DNA of 64,000 nucleotides from Pogonophryne albipinna (Eukaryota > Chordata > Actinopteri > Perciformes > Artedidraconidae), in assembly GCA_028583405.1 (NCBI GenBank), contig CM053263.1, positions 1,941,215-2,005,214 of the forward strand, given 5' to 3'. A model generated the notes under the pieces. It worked only from the letters and a program-made list of their open reading frames with translations, was not told the DNA's origin and searched no databases. Below, piece after piece: positions 30,349-45,712 of this stretch. Numbering within the stretch: the first letter of the stretch is position 1; each line of letters starts with the position of its first letter. The position numbers were made by a program, and so were the translations under genes.

Positions 30349-30484
30349 CTGTTTAGTGTTGTTGACACACTGTAGGTAAAGGGTTGCTATGTTGGAGCAG
30401 TTGAGGGTTTTCCCGACGTTCTCCTTGTAGCACGCCAGGATCTGGCCCTGCAGGTCTGCACACACAGGGTACGTCTCATAGTGC
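30349..30484 (-). CDS. chchd3: chchd3 CHCH-domain exon, twin CX9C
   Basis: This 136-nt minus-strand exon holds the CHCH domain of MICOS subunit Mic19. The first G completes an Arg codon split across the junction, and 45 codons follow, starting HYETYPVCADLQ and ending NNTKQ. The four cysteines form two CX9C pairs (C-ADLQGQILA-C and C-SNIATLYLQ-C), the signature of substrates oxidised by Mia40/CHCHD4 in the intermembrane space; two disulfides clamp a helical hairpin. In MICOS this domain binds Mic60 and links it to the rest of the complex at crista junctions (family knowledge). The acceptor is a run of 11 Cs followed by CAG; the donor is CAG/GTGCGT. The PVCADLQ context and the flanking exons favour CHCHD3 over its paralogue CHCHD6. 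Whether this is fish copy a or b cannot be told. Confidence 0.95.
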
Positions 30485-32229
30485 CTGGGGGGGGGGGAGA
30501 AGGGGAGAGAAATAGTGTGAAGACAGGGAAAATATGGTGTTAAAATTGAGGGCAGGGAGCTGCAAAAAAAGTGTGATGGGATAAGGGTGAAGGGGAAGGA
30601 TAAAAGCGTAAGAAAGGGCAGAGATAAATGTGTGAGTTAGAGTCAAACGTGGACTGAAAATGAAGGGATATGTGTAAGGATGGGCAATTCAGAAAGACTG
30701 ACAGAATACATATGAGCTATAGAAATAAAAAACAAGAGAAGAGGATTACAGACATATTATGGGCTTGGTGGATGGTCATTTATCTCAAGAGAGTCCATGC
30801 CCTAAAAAGGAGATTGATCTGCGCTGCATGAAACACAAACTAACTCTGCAAATCAATGCATAATGCAGGGCAAACAACAAAGAGCATCGGTTTATTCTCA
30901 ACATGCAACAACCCTTAGTTGCTACAAAGTGCTGATGATAATGATGATGAGGTCGAAATGACCGGAAAGCTAAGTATACACTCCTTTAAATTAGTCTCTG
31001 TTCTTATGTCTTACCGCTAAGACACGCTTTAAAAAGGCCTCACGGACAAGAGTATTGATCCCCTACTGGCTAGTAGTAAATCCATCCATTTATTCAGAAA
31101 GGCTGCCTGAAAGAGTGAACCATTTACAGACTGCATTGCTGTCACCTTGGAGTGGTCTAAATGGCAAATTCAATCTTTCAGCTTCCACAAGGAAGTTGTT
31201 GTTGTATATTGTGAATGCTAATATGTCTGCTTACAAGCCACACATCACTAGCTTAGCACGCCCAGGTCTGTCCTTGAGGTCTGTTACAGCTTCAGTGCTG
31301 CCGTCTTAGCTGATCCAGCTGCTGGCCCTTCTAATGGGAAATGCAACGCTAAACTTCAGCGCATTTAAATGGGACTCTTATGTTATATCTATGCAACAGT
31401 TGGATCCTCTATCTAATCTAAGTAGGGGGATGTACCACCAGCGCTGGTGCCTACCCCAGTGTTAACTGCTTTTGTCTGTCTCTTCCCACACCCCATAAAA
31501 ATCCATAATGACGACACATGTGCATGCTAGGGCTATTATGCTAATGGCGGTGTCATCGTTTTGTTCACACCAGTGCTCAGGACACTCCATCTGCCTCACT
31601 AAACGGAGCGCATGGGTGTGAAAGAGAAAGGGAATTTGCCCGTCAGCAACTCCGGAGATCTCAAAGGAATATTGGGGGTGAATCCGAGCCCCTGTAGTCA
31701 GAATTAGATGTTTGATTTGCCCCCTGGAGTGAGAAATTACCCTCCAGTTGGATACAAAGCAGGAGATTGGTAGCATGGGTCATTACCCAGGGTGCAATGC
31801 AGCAGGAAGCGGGTGCAGTGTGTGCATGTGTACATATGTGCATCATCACATGGTCATATTTGTTAAGGGGGCCGGAAAAATCGATAGTCCTTGTAAATCC
31901 ATGTTAGTGGCAAATTGGATGTGCTCTCCATATTTTCAACTGTAATGTGATGAATCAATATACCTCATCATTCCCCATCAAAAACAATGCTCAGAGGCAA
32001 ACAGAGTAACACATATTCTATCTGGAGCTAGTAAGGAACACTTCAAAAGATAGAAATGGTTAATTGGGACACACAGATGAGGAGATCAATATCAGTCTTC
32101 TAAATCTGAAGCTACATCAGCTTAGTTTAGTCTCAGACTGGGACCAATGTGATCCTTAAGGTCGCTGGTAGACCAATTTTCTCACCTATCGACAGAGCCA
32201 TATACATGTAAGGCTTTTCTAAATATGTT

Positions 32230-32335
32230 GTGGTTGTACAGTAACTACTTTGTTTACTGTAGAGACATTAGAGTGATATCCGTCTTCTCATCTAACCCTC
32301 AGTAAGAAAGTGAAAAAGCATATTTCCCCAAAAGT
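32230..32335 (+). repeat. Dispersed teleost repeat fragment
   Basis: TTTACTGTAGAGACATTAGA, TCTTCTCATCTAACCCTCAG and AAGCATATTTCCCCAAAAG form the 3' half of the same dispersed family. Confidence 0.55.
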
Positions 32336-35300
32336 TGTTTGATTCCTCTTTATGTCTTATCACTTTGAGCGCAGACTGGAACATAACACTGTTGGGCGTG
32401 TGGATAAGGTTCTGCATTTGCTGATCCATTGGGGAGAAATTCAGTCATTTGCTAGGAGGCATGACAAGGCCATTGCTCTGCGTCGGGGTATTGAACGATG
32501 ACAGCAGTGCTAGCAGAAATCGCTGCCATCCTATTCCTATGGATCCTGGCGCTCATTTATTACACCGCCTATGGGCATCTACAGGGACGAGCGGAGCCAC
32601 ATACACCCACTAATTACTTTCTTAAGCGTTCGTGTTAATACCAGGTGCATCCTGCTGATACAAACCACAGTGTTTATCACCAGTAATGGCCTCAGAGAGA
32701 GAGAAAAGAGGACAGAGGAAGGGAGGGAGAGGAAGAGGGTGAGGGGGGTTGATAGAAAGAGCATTTCTTGATGAGGAAGAAGACAGTGGTACTTCTATTT
32801 TTGCTTGCTCTCTGCAGGGAGACACTGGTTGAGTTTATCATGGAGACAATAACACTGTCACATACACTCTGTGGCGGCACGCTGCATCCTCCATCATCTA
32901 TCATTAAGATTAACATTAAGTTCCTGCAGCCAACCACAACCACAGAGCTGCAGGGGAATGACTGCAGCCCCCCCCTCCGTTTTACATTAGGTGCCCTCAT
33001 ATCATTAACTATAGTGTGAAGGCTGTAGTGCTATGCAGCAGGGTGAGCAGATGCAAACACGATATGCATGTCATTTCAGGTTATAAACCACAGCCACTAC
33101 AACATGACCCCTTCATTCATGAAATGTACCAGTGTTTTGTTTTTCAAATCAGTTATCAAGCCGTAGTTATCTAAATACAAATAAGATAAAGACTCAGTTT
33201 TAGGCAATCTTGTTTTTTTTTACCTGGTATTTTTGGTACAATGTGCACACACAATACCTTCTTACATATGATTATCCTAGTGTACAGAATAGCAAGTCAG
33301 GGCAATATATATATCAATAACTGAATACACATCGGATTCTTCTACTGTGGGAATCATAGTGTCAGCTTAATAAATAAAGTCAAAAACATCCATCATCCAG
33401 TTCCTGTAACCTGAGGAGTAAGGCGTTCATAAACATCAAGACTGTATCACTCCAGAAGCAAAACCAATTTTTCTTTTTTTTTTATAGCTATATTTAAATG
33501 ATTTACAGGAAATGAAAAAGAAAGCTAGAGGCATTTTGACATTTTTTCCAGCCCTGGTTTGGTCTTAAGTTAGATTCCTGTGAACACGTTGTGATGTATT
33601 TGAGTCTGTTATTGGTAGAGAAGGACTCAATGATCACAGAGAAAAGGCTGAAAAACAGAATTATATTGCGGCAGAGCTCATTTCTTTCTTATTTCCTGAC
33701 CCCTGCGATTAATCTCATGACCCAACACTCCCGCTGCGTATAGATTATTGTACAGCTTTAAAGATGCAGCCATTGCCAATCAATTCCTCCACACTTTGTC
33801 TCTCCCATTTTACCATCTCGATCTTCCCTATATTCCCTCCCTTATCTCCAAGAGGTTCATGGGATATTTAATAAAACTGCATGTAGCGGGAGCCACTGAA
33901 ACAAATAGAGACATCCAGCCAGATATAACTGGTTATTATTTCCCCTATGTGTGTGTGTGTGTTGCACCACTGTACCCCAGAGACAGTCAATCTAAACAGT
34001 CATATAGGGGTCTCGCCTCGTGCCATCAGTAGAAGTAAAGATCTCTATAACAACACCTTATGAACCCCACCCCCACCACACACTGCACCAAGTAAATCCC
34101 TATTGCTTTGATCCGCTGATAGGAATGAAATGGCGGTTGCTTTAGATATGTACTTTACAGGTACTCTGCGACATAAATAACAACGGGAAGGAAGGGAGAC
34201 GACAAGAAGGAGAAGAAAAAGGACAGGGAGGCAGATATGAGTACGACTGGACTTCAATCTGTATATTTTATATTTAGATGTCATTTAATATGCTATTCCT
34301 TGCACACTTATCCTACTTTTAAATGTGGTTAGCTGTCATTTTGCCCTTGTTTATATGATAAATAGTCTTTCACTGTCAACATTTGACTTTTTAGTTCCGT
34401 TTTCTTTTTCCATTTTGAGATGTTTGTATTTTATGTTAATGTTTGTTTATTTTCTACTCTTTACTTTCACATTATGTGCGATGCCTTCTACATCAATAAA
34501 GCAAATATGATCTTATCTTAAGACAGAGTGGTGTGTTTGTGAGAAAGGCTGCAGAAAAAAAGAGCGATGTAGGAGAAGCAGACGAAGAGCCTCTGCGAAA
34601 CACTCTCTAGGCACTCTGCTCACTTCCTTTGTGAAGTTCTCCTTAAGGAGGGAACAGGAAACGAGGTTGAGAGGAGGGGCAGAAATGATATGAGAGGGTG
34701 AACGCGTCCCATTTAACATGTAATAAGGCAGAACAGATTACCTGCTCACTCCCTCTCACTGTCTCCCTCCCTCCTCAAGGTGTCCCTATATCATTTAATA
34801 CAATCCCTTCTTTTAAGCCCCCCCCGCTGCACGACTCAGCACATTTCCATATTCCGATAGCTTTATGGCTACAGCTCCATTTGTCAAAGAACGTATTGAC
34901 TGCAAGTTGGGGGACGACTGTATTGAGATCGATGTTGGGATTTTCATACAATATGCATGTGTTATGCCAATAAGCTGGGCAAGGAACAGTGTCAGTACAT
35001 TTTTCACACTAACCTATATTGACCATGACTACCATCTGCTGTGACAATGTAGAGCTAGTGCAGTGAAATGACATTCATAGATCTCCGTTAGGGGAAAACA
35101 TGCTTCAATAGTTGAACAAAGTGTGAGGCACATCTGGAAACATGTACGCTCATCTGTCATAATTTGAGGTGCATTATAAATCCGAACAAAGACACGCAGA
35201 TAGACACGCAGGCATGCCGACAAACAGACTATGTCCATTCCCTGGATAGCAACTGTCCTGACAAAAAGAAATATGTAATGTCTCCAGAGAATTGTGTAAA

Positions 35301-35693
35301 ACTTTTCAATCCAACTGCAAGTTTCAGTATTTTTCTTCATAACATATTGGCATGGCAAGCACTGGATGGGCAATAATACATAGGCTTTAGCTATATCCAG
35401 CTACATTTACATAATATAAACAAACTGAGTGTGCTTTTATAGTGTACTGTAACTCCATAAAACCTTTTTCATTCAACGAGGGAGCAGTTTGGTGGAATTC
35501 TTCAAACAAACTGCTCCTGACAAAACAAAATCTCTAAATAGATTATACCAACTCAAAGTCTCTAAAGCTGAAAACTTGACGAAACCTTTAACAGAATAAG
35601 TAAACAAGATTACCCGCTCCACCCGTGTTTAAAACCTGACAGTCTTTGATACTTGGTGTTTTGTTTATTACCAAATAAATATGTAGATTCAAT

Positions 35694-35725
35694 ATATATT
35701 TATATATATTATATATAATATATTT
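35694..35725. repeat. AT-rich palindromic run
   Basis: TATATATT/AATATATA units form a self-complementary AT tract within the 12.8-kb intron. Confidence 0.8.
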
Positions 35726-36021
35726 CTCTACCTTCTCAACATTACTCAAAATGTTTTCAAAGATGTATTGATGGATTGCATGAATCTTTAACAATAAATA
35801 CAAAATTGATGCAACAGAGTTGTTGCAGCGGATTCTGGAAAGTTTCTGCTTTTCTCTTTACATTTTTTTTTCAAGCACTCCTAACCCAGAAGCCATTTGT
35901 TGAGCTGCTACAGGACCTTACTAATGGACTTCTCATTCTATTATGATTTAAAAGCCCTTGCCAACATAGGTAGCCATTTTATGGTCTGATTTGGTCATAT
36001 TTCACACATGTTGCCAGTAAT

Positions 36022-36024
<3 letters not shown>

Positions 36025-36067
<43 letters not shown>

Positions 36068-36085
36068 ACACACGCACGCACGCAC
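36025..36085 (+). repeat. CA/CG-interrupted microsatellite
   Basis: A CA array of about 30 bp passes into CGCACACGCACGCACAC units. Confidence 0.95.
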
Positions 36086-36682
36086 GGTAATGCCTCGGGG
36101 TTCCGGTGGGCATGTAAACAAATGCATAATGCTGCGCTATACTTTGTGGCCTCACCCGGTTGCATAGCGACACTTATTGTTTAGGTGTCTTTTAATAAGC
36201 AGGTAGTCCTATCATTAGCTAGAACTAGCTATCTGATCGATATGGACATAAACGCGAGTAAAGTCTAATCTGACGGGAGAGAGATCAGCTGCTGCTGACG
36301 AGTCGACACGCAGCTCTGCATGATCACATGCAGCGGTGAGCGGACAAAACACACACTTCAGGTTAGAATATCACACGTATCTATTTTAATGACCTCTCAA
36401 ACTACCGTAACTAGTTATAGATATGTTTAGTTCTACTGTCGGGTCACTCATTACTGGATCCGCCAGTTGCATGATACTGACGGGCTGTCAGGAGAGGGAG
36501 AGAGCGCTCTGTCTATTATTCCCGTGTTATAGTAAATTACTGTACACTTTTGAATAGTTCATCTATAATATCGAATCATATCAATTTGTTTTAAAGCTCA
36601 ATAAATAACAAAGAAGACCTTTGACCGGCACTTTTCAAATTTTGTCCGGAAGATTTAAACTTTAACGGGAACTCTGACGCAC

Positions 36683-36938
<256 letters not shown>

Positions 36939-39900
36939 CTCTAGACAGTATGGATTACCCTCGCCTGCCACCAGATTGAGTTCCCAATCACCATGTTCTC
37001 TATTTATCATCATTTGGGTCCACTTAGGGGTTAATAGGGTTAAGGGGTGGGTGCCGGTTACCCCTTAAAAAGCCCTCATGTTCTCTCTAGTTAAGGCAGG
37101 CGTCAGTACCGAGGGGGGTAAATAAATACAAATGATCCAGTTAAGGAGAAAAATGACACATTTAGCTCACGCTGCTTTTTGAAAGCAGACCTGAGTGACC
37201 CCCTGCAGTGAAATCCATCAGCATGGGTAAGAGATTGAATGAGGGAGAAAGGGAGAGAGAGGAAGGGAATGAAAGAGAGAGAATCAAGACAAGCATCTGG
37301 GATAAAAGAATGCAAAAGAATGGAGGGAGAGAGTGTGAGCAGAAAGCGAGGGAGGCAAAACAAGACAATAACAAAGATGGGAGTGAGCGAGAGAGATTTA
37401 AATTAAGACAGAAAACACTGTTCGTAAGTGAGCAGTGAGGGAGACAAAGAAGGATGAGTGTGTTAGAGAGTGTGTGTCCTTTCTGACCCTTCTTATACAC
37501 TCTAATACAAGGGACTGGTGGCTTTAAGCAGAGGAGGACGAACAAGATTATTCACAAACAAATGCTGGTAAAAGATGTACCGATTCAGCTGTTCTAATTC
37601 GTCAAAGACATCTTTAAAAACAACGTTCATCCAAAACAGAGACTGGCACTGCTTTGTGATCGGTAAACATGAAGTGCTGTCACTTTCTTCCTGCTCCATC
37701 ACTCCGGCCACTGTGCTTTTCACTATATGAAAAATCCCTGAAGAATACAAAAAAAAGGAATGAAAGTTGTGAGTGGTTTAACCAACCATTTCCAATGCTC
37801 TAGTCTAAAGTCACTGAATCAGCCACTAAAAGGTGTTTGTGTGTGTGTGTGTGCCCACGCAGGGGGCTAGGATTGTGTGTGTTTTTTGCAGCCAGCACAG
37901 TGAAGCTCTTAAGGCTGATAGAGGAGCCTTTAAAGCAGTTATTGACTTCTGTCACTTCAGCTGACCACCATCGTGTCCCTGCACCTGCGTTGCCTAGCTA
38001 CAGAATTAAGGTTCGCCCTCACCTGACACAGGGGTCAACGCGCAGTCTTGCCTGCCTCACAGACTTCACAGAAAAACATCTCTGCCAATACGACTGGAGT
38101 GCTTTGCAAAAACGTTCCTTCTAAATGAATCCCCGTCATTTTTTAATAATTAATAAAAAGTTAATTAAACATCAATAAATCATTACTTCATTAATTTTGG
38201 GACATTTATTGGCTTAAACAAACAGGAGCACTGCCAAGAAAATGGAATTGCTTTACACTTTATTTAGATATTAAGGCAGTAGGGTGGAAGCCTTCTGGAT
38301 TTCCCCCAGCGTATTTATCCCCTTCAGTAATGTGAAAGATAAAACAAATGCAACAGTCTTGCAATGCTTCTTTGTAGGAACTTGTGTTGGATTGCATTAG
38401 GTTGCACAGGATTTACAGGTTTTGTGTCCATGTCTTTTTTGCAAGAAGCAATGGTTTGTACAACATTTAAATAAATGTGTGAAAAAATGTTCGCTATAGG
38501 AACCAAGTTGTGAACTCAGTGGAGACTAGGTTTAATGCATCACTGTCGATGTGTTGGAGTTATCTTTATTACATGATCATGTGTCGTAGGCCATGCTACT
38601 GAGTTAATCATTGAATTTGTTTAAAGACATTTGTACCATGAATGTACACGTGTCGGTTTGCAGCATGTTATCTAGCATAGGGTCCTGTAACATGTGATTA
38701 TAAGGTCAGAAAGAATAGTGTTGCGAACCAAAGTATAGGAATTCTTTTAGAGAATACATGTTTGAAATATGCAGCATTTTATACTCAACAAGCAGCATTC
38801 ACTCCTAAGGTTGTGGCAACATTGTGAAATGTATTAAAGCAGATACAATAAAGTGATTAATAATGTTTATGGTTATAAGGGGTCTAAAGAGGAATGAGTG
38901 GGATCTACTTTCTCCCACATGCTACGGATGAGAAAACAGACAGGTGTGGTCTCTTGACCCTGAGCTGAAGGAAAACAACGAGCCATTCAACAAGTTTTGC
39001 TCCACGCCTCCTCATTCCACCGCATGAGCGGTGAGATGAAGCGACAACTGTGTGGCTGCTGTTATTGTCAACTGGATAAAATAAAAAAAAGATGTATTCA
39101 AAAGAACTACAAAATAAACAGACAAAGGGAGTGAGTGTGTAGCCTGCGGGAGGAGAGGAGTGACAGTGAAGTGACAGACTAAAATGAGATGTTATTCTCT
39201 ATGGCCCACTGTATAGGGGGGAACTAAAAAACGCTCAGCTTGGACACACACACATGCACTCTCAGTCACAAATAGAAAAGCATGAAAACACACTCTTTTA
39301 TGATCCTATCACAAATGCCACCATCAAGGCTGAAAGCTAAGAGGAATCCAACTTTGTGTGACCTAAGAAGGGAGACATAGAGATGATGGTCTCAATCCTT
39401 CAGTATTACACATTCACAGATATACGATGTCCCGGTTTCTTCTCAATCCTGTAGGGACCCTGAACCAACAGTGACCAGCTTCAACAAAGAAGCCCAAAGC
39501 CCCACCAAAGGTTAACACTGACAGGAGCTTTAGGACCACTTTTATTTCATTCCCCATCCCATCTTTTCGCATAATCTCACATCCATCATTTTCCTCCATG
39601 CCTGTCAGTTTGCATTTCAAACTAAAGCCCCACTGGGTCACTGTAGCCCATGGAGACCCGCACACACTCGCAGCAAATATCGACATGCATATATGTGACC
39701 TGGCTCTAATTCATTCATCCTCACACACACATATGCGCTTTTACATACATGTGGTGCAGCAAAGGTCACACATTCAGTGTTGGGCAGTGTGATAATGCAT
39801 CAGACTTGGATAAACAACTGGTGGTGAAGGTGGCAGGATATACATCAGCTGCAGGGAGAGATAGCCTCCTTTCCACAGGCAACTGGGAACTATTATCTAC

Positions 39901-40416
39901 AGTCAGTGTCACAAGTGAATAAAAAGCTTTGTTCTTAAGTGTCTGTGTATGTCTAACACACTATAGGATCACATTATCTGTTATATGGTGTGTATTTCTA
40001 CATATACAGTATGTGGAAGAGCTGTTCACCAAATGGTAAGTGTGTTGTTGAAAGCCCTGCAGTTTATGATCCATGGTTACTATGTCGTTTTTACAATTTG
40101 TGCAGCATTTGGTAATATTAATCTAAGACGATATTTTTAGTGTCCATCATTTTGTAGGGTAAAAAGTTTTTCATGGCACTAATAAGTTTATGAAGCATTA
40201 TGTATACAATTATGTTGTAATGTTTTCTTACATTAGTATTCATCATACGGCTATTGTGTGTGTGTGTGTGTTTGTGAGTAGAGGTAATGATGTCACAGTG
40301 ATGCAGCTGCGTTCTGGTTGGGAGAGCGCCATCATTCTCAGAAAACTCTGATGGGAATACTGCAGCAAAACGTCAGGGGACAGCTCTACTGCAGACGTAC
40401 GCTAACAGCTAGTCAC

Positions 40417-40738
<322 letters not shown>

Positions 40739-41605
40739 CCCTTGAGTACCTACCCCTCACACTTGAAATTATTTATTTTAACATCACCAGGGGAAATGCC
40801 CAAACAGCAATGAATGGAACATATAGCACACTGGCTACCTGCTGAAGCCTATTTGTTAAAACTTTTGTGTATCACGAAGTTAACCAAAGAGGCACTACTA
40901 TTACTGATACCATGAAACCTCAGTGTAATTTAACTGAATAATTTTTTTCCACTTTTCTTTTCAGGTCCTGAGTAATGAGTTCCCATGTTGAATATTACGG
41001 GGTATCAACCCAAAAAGCCGCCATAAGATCAGTAGGTGGCGTTATCTAGACACATTCACTCTTCCTAAATGTCGTCCAGTCGAGAGACCTGATTTTCCTG
41101 ACATGGATGTCACAAAGAAATAACAGTTTGGCCTTATGGAATTCCAAACTGATCTGACTTTATTGTAAACACAAACCACCCAGCAGCCCTAATTAAAACT
41201 TCCAAAAGTACATATACATAACCCCTGACAGGCAGCCCCTCTGGTCCCACACATCATCTCCACTACACTAAACCGTAGCCTAATATCAGCCTTAACACTA
41301 ATCAATCCCTGGAGTACTATCAGTCTCTTTACAGACGCACTGACGTGAGCTGGAGCAGAGAAATTAAGACATTCTAATAAGAAAGATGTCATCTCCCATA
41401 CTTTATAACATCCTCACATTAACATATCAAATAGTAATTCTATCAAGTATGGATAAGGCTTTTCATTTTTTGTATCTCCTTTTCTTTTGCTTTTGATCTC
41501 TGGGGGACATTTTCAACTTTAAGGAAATCAAAAGCCTGTGTGAGACAAAATATTTTCTGTTATTATTCAACAGAGAACACAGATAGCATCTTATCTCTGT
41601 CGGGT

Positions 41606-41608
<3 letters not shown>

Positions 41609-41666
<58 letters not shown>
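41609..41666 (+). repeat. (AG)29 microsatellite
   Basis: Purine array of 58 bp; it is a (CU)n polypyrimidine tract on the chchd3 transcript. Confidence 0.98.
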
Positions 41667-41669
<3 letters not shown>

Positions 41670-41855
41670 TGAGGAAAGGCACATGCATTATGTTCACAAC
41701 AGATGAGTGCATCCAAACATACACCATCACACATGAACTCACACACGTAAACAAAGATGGGCCAAACACGCCCTGTTAAATCCAATTAACCCTCCGCTCT
41801 GATCCTCTCAATGTATCCCTGCTCCTGTCTTGTAACACCAGACTTTCCCGCCATT

Positions 41856-42058
<203 letters not shown>

Positions 42059-43280
42059 TGTAATCCAGTCACAGCCCTGCTAATGCACCTTCTATAATCC
42101 AATCAGCCAATCACTGCCCTTCATGCAAAGGCCTGTGTCACATGACTACCCGCACGTTAGCTCAACGTTCGCTGGCAGTTAGCACTGTCATTTTGCGCTA
42201 ATGTTATTCCAGTTTTTCTTTAATGTGATTTGGGAAGTCTCAGCTTCGGCTTCCATGAGTCTAGCGCTAAACCCCTGGTGGGCTAGGCTAATCAGTTTCC
42301 AGCATTTCAGAGGGAGACAATGATCCCGGTGTTAGCGCTGGCTAATGACAAGCTAACACAATTAGCCTTGCCTCCCTGGAGGAGAACCCAGAGCCAGGGC
42401 CCATCTTGCCCCACCTCCTGCCGTCTCTTCATCCACTTTTCCTACATTACTATGGAGCCTAATGGCCTCCTATTAAGGAGACAGATGGAACACGGATGGA
42501 GAGGGATTCTGCATCTTCTTAGGTTACACATATGTGTCGGAGATGTGCTTCACCCATGACTGCTTGGTTGCCTATTACCTCCTCTGTTAATAACTACAAT
42601 GAAGTACCCATTCCTTTTACTGAAAGGAGTGTCTACTCCATGTGCTTCCAATAATAGTGAGTGTAGCACTATCAGAGTCAGGATCATACATTCCCTCATG
42701 GTGCTGTAATGCAATTTGAATCAAAATAGATGTAAAATACATCATTACAATTATTAGACTGCAAGTGGTAGGTCGTTTCTATTACATCAAATGAGTCAAA
42801 CCTATTTGAAAGCCAATGTAAGTTTTATTTTCTGCAGCACAAAGGTTATCTTATGCTTGTGTCTTAATGTGGTATCAACTGGTTTCATAATGCTGTTTGA
42901 CCCATGTCTAGTTGAAAATCAGAATTAATAATATTCTTCTAACACAGAAACATTAAAAGGACACGGGACCCCCCCCTCAGCTATTATTAACATGCGATCA
43001 GCCTTATCAGTGGACAACATCATCAACATCAGCTAATGGGCCGTGCTAATGTGATCCTGATTGAAAGACATAGGTTAGTGGCTGGCATAATTCAATACTG
43101 TATTACTATTCCACATGGACTTCTTATCTTCGATGCCAGGGAAAAAAAATGGGATTTTTGTCAAAATAAATAAATAAGCTAAGGAAAGCAACAATCAGAG
43201 TTCTATTTTTGGTGGTAAATGAAAAACTGTTGCGAGTTAAAACCCTTGATCTACTTTGGATTGACAGTGTTTAAACTCAC

Positions 43281-43351
43281 CTGAACTTGGCATTCACTTG
43301 GTCGGCAGCTTTATGGTAGTTCTCTGTGGTGACCTTGTAGAACTGAGCACT
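43281..43351 (-). CDS. chchd3: chchd3 linker exon between coil and CHCH domain
   Basis: This 71-nt minus-strand exon encodes SAQFYKVTTENYHKAADQ followed by VNAKF and the first two bases of an Arg codon. It starts in phase 0 after ...LEER and ends after two bases of a codon, which the following G-starting CHCH exon restores. The acceptor is TCTCTCTGCAG; the donor is CAG/GTGAGT. It aligns one to one with the human CHCHD3 stretch SSEFYRVTTEQYQKAAEEVE, which separates the coiled coil from the CHCH fold. The ungapped match, consensus splice sites and correct phase make the call firm. The paralogue CHCHD6 is much less similar in this part. Confidence 0.94.
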
Positions 43352-44272
43352 CTGCAGAGAGACACAAAGAAAGCCAGTGAGTGAGATAAATGCATAAAAC
43401 AGTGATTGTAATCTCCCATATAAAAAAGCCTATCCAATTTATTCCCATCTTCCCTGCTCTCAAGTTAAAAGCTATTTAAGCAAAAGGAAACATTTCAGCG
43501 AAGTGATGCATCGTGAAAGTTCTGTCTTCAGTGCAGCCGAGCCTGCACAGCCCTGCCTCATCTACCACCACTCAAACTCCATTACATCTTAGTGGAGAGG
43601 GATATTAGGGGAACAGGTCTATTACCAGTTTGCCTTTTGTCCACAAATGGAAGCTAACTTGGTCTACAGGTTGAGAGTGGGCAGTATATGCTTGGATGTA
43701 TGAAATCGGACTGTGCATCTGTGTGTTTGTGCTTATCCTCTCTCAAACGACTGCTGTAATAACAGGCAGCAATCCTATAAGGTCAGAGGGTTGTTAGTCA
43801 ACAGCGTACAGACCACCAGTCATAAGTCTCCAGTGACCCATAGCAAATGAACTCGTAGCTGGACCCCTCAACCTGAATCACCTCTTCAAACACCGCCATA
43901 TAACATAGCTCATTTATACTACTCAAGAAGATCTGGTTTGTCAGCCCTCAGTGGCTGTTATGCACATTTATGATCAAATGGTGAGAGGTGGTAAAGTGTG
44001 ATGGATGGCTTGACAGAACGTCCTATGAGGTTTCGATCCAGGGGGAAAAAAACATGCAATGTCTACCAATGCCTTTCTGTCAGGTACTCAACTTGAATGA
44101 TAGTAATACCTCCATTAATACCTTCACTTAAAAAGTTCACTTCACACAAGCAGAACAATATTTTCTTTACATATTTGACAGTTAAGAGGTTTTATGCCGT
44201 TACCTGTTGGGTTATTGTTGAGTTGCAAAATAAATACTGTAGGATTTAGTGCTGGATTGATTTAGTGCAGAG

Positions 44273-44312
44273 AAAGTTGGTTCTAGGGACACAAAGTTGG
44301 TTCTAGGGACAC
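44273..44312 (+). repeat. Perfect 20-bp tandem duplication
   Basis: AAAGTTGGTTCTAGGGACAC occurs twice head to tail at 44273-44292 and 44293-44312. Confidence 0.98.
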
Positions 44313-45673
44313 ATTTTTAAATACGGTTCTATCCTATCTATGTATTGCTAAAAGAGAACAATTATTTGTGAGCTATATGTGCCTTAGTAAAGGCCTGACA
44401 ATAACCTTAGGCTTAGTATTTGTCGTGCACAAAACACAGAGCCCAGGAGCCAGCCAACCCATCAACATTACTGGGAACCAAACGCTTCATCATCTTGCAT
44501 AAATTACAGATACAAATTAGAAATGTGACAAATGAAGCCTTTTGGTCCCCAACTGCCCTGACTTAACCTTCCAGCAGGGAGGACATTCATCATAGTTCAG
44601 AAAAGATCAATAGGAATGAACTGCACTGCTGAAAAGATCAATAGTTGTGTGTTGTAGAGCTAAAGGAAGATGGGACATGACAATGCTGACAAAAGGTCTG
44701 ATACACATTTGAGTCCTATTCATTTGGAATGACAGTAAGGGTTTGCAATGGATTCAGAGACCTTTTTTCACATGCTGTATAGTTAGACAAAATCATTTAT
44801 ATTTCTGACATCAAAATGCAAACTGCTCTCCATATCAAAACACAAAAAAGGGTTTTAGATATCAAGATACATGTACAATATATACCTCATAGACGTTTCA
44901 AGTCCACATGTATCAAATGTAAATAATGTATGCCTATGCAGGGTCCCATGTCCCATGTCATGCTCTCTAATACACCTTCCATCAAATTTAAGATGCACGT
45001 TCAGGGATTTATTTACAGAAGGTTTGATTGTGTACGGAAACGTGAACAAATTAAAATATCCTGCGTGAAATGTATAAACCAAAAATAATTTGATAAAATA
45101 TAAAGGGGTCTTAATACTTAACAGATCCACTGCACTATCCCTCAGGCAGACATTAGTTTGTATGTTAAACTCAATAAAGAAGTATGCCCAAAGTTTGAGA
45201 GTTAACTTGTAAGCTGCTGTTCTATCTGTGCCCTCTTGGCCTTGAATCAAGTGGTTTTCCGTGTAGACAAAGAAACTGTCAAGAGCTAAGGAAAGGATTT
45301 CAAAGAGAAGCTTATTCACAGATAAAAAGACTAACTGGAGATTTTTTAGGTTGCTAAAGAGGCAAGAATAAGACTTCTCCTGGGTGCTGAGATTGAACCA
45401 TTTTAAGGGAAAGAGAGTCGGAAAGAGACAAATTTGGGTCTCTGTTTAGAATACTAAGTAGGTAATAATACGCGCCTAAATGGCACTATTCAGTGCACAC
45501 ATACGCCTGGAAAGACAAAAGGCCATGTGTGACAATGATAGCAGGACCTTTCAATACACATACACACACACTCACAAACAATGCACGTTCATGCTGAGAC
45601 CTACACGCACAAGGTACTTACACACATGTACACATTGGTACAAGACAATAGAGGCTTGTCAATTCTTAAATTT

Positions 45674-45712
45674 CCCCTCCTCGACTCCCCTCCTCGACTC
45701 CCCTCCTCGAGA
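45674..45712 (+). repeat. Three tandem CCCCTCCTCGACT units
   Basis: Three 13-bp units, the last ending GAGA, in the left inverted repeat of the 3.59-kb element. The right end has a shorter version. Confidence 0.9.
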
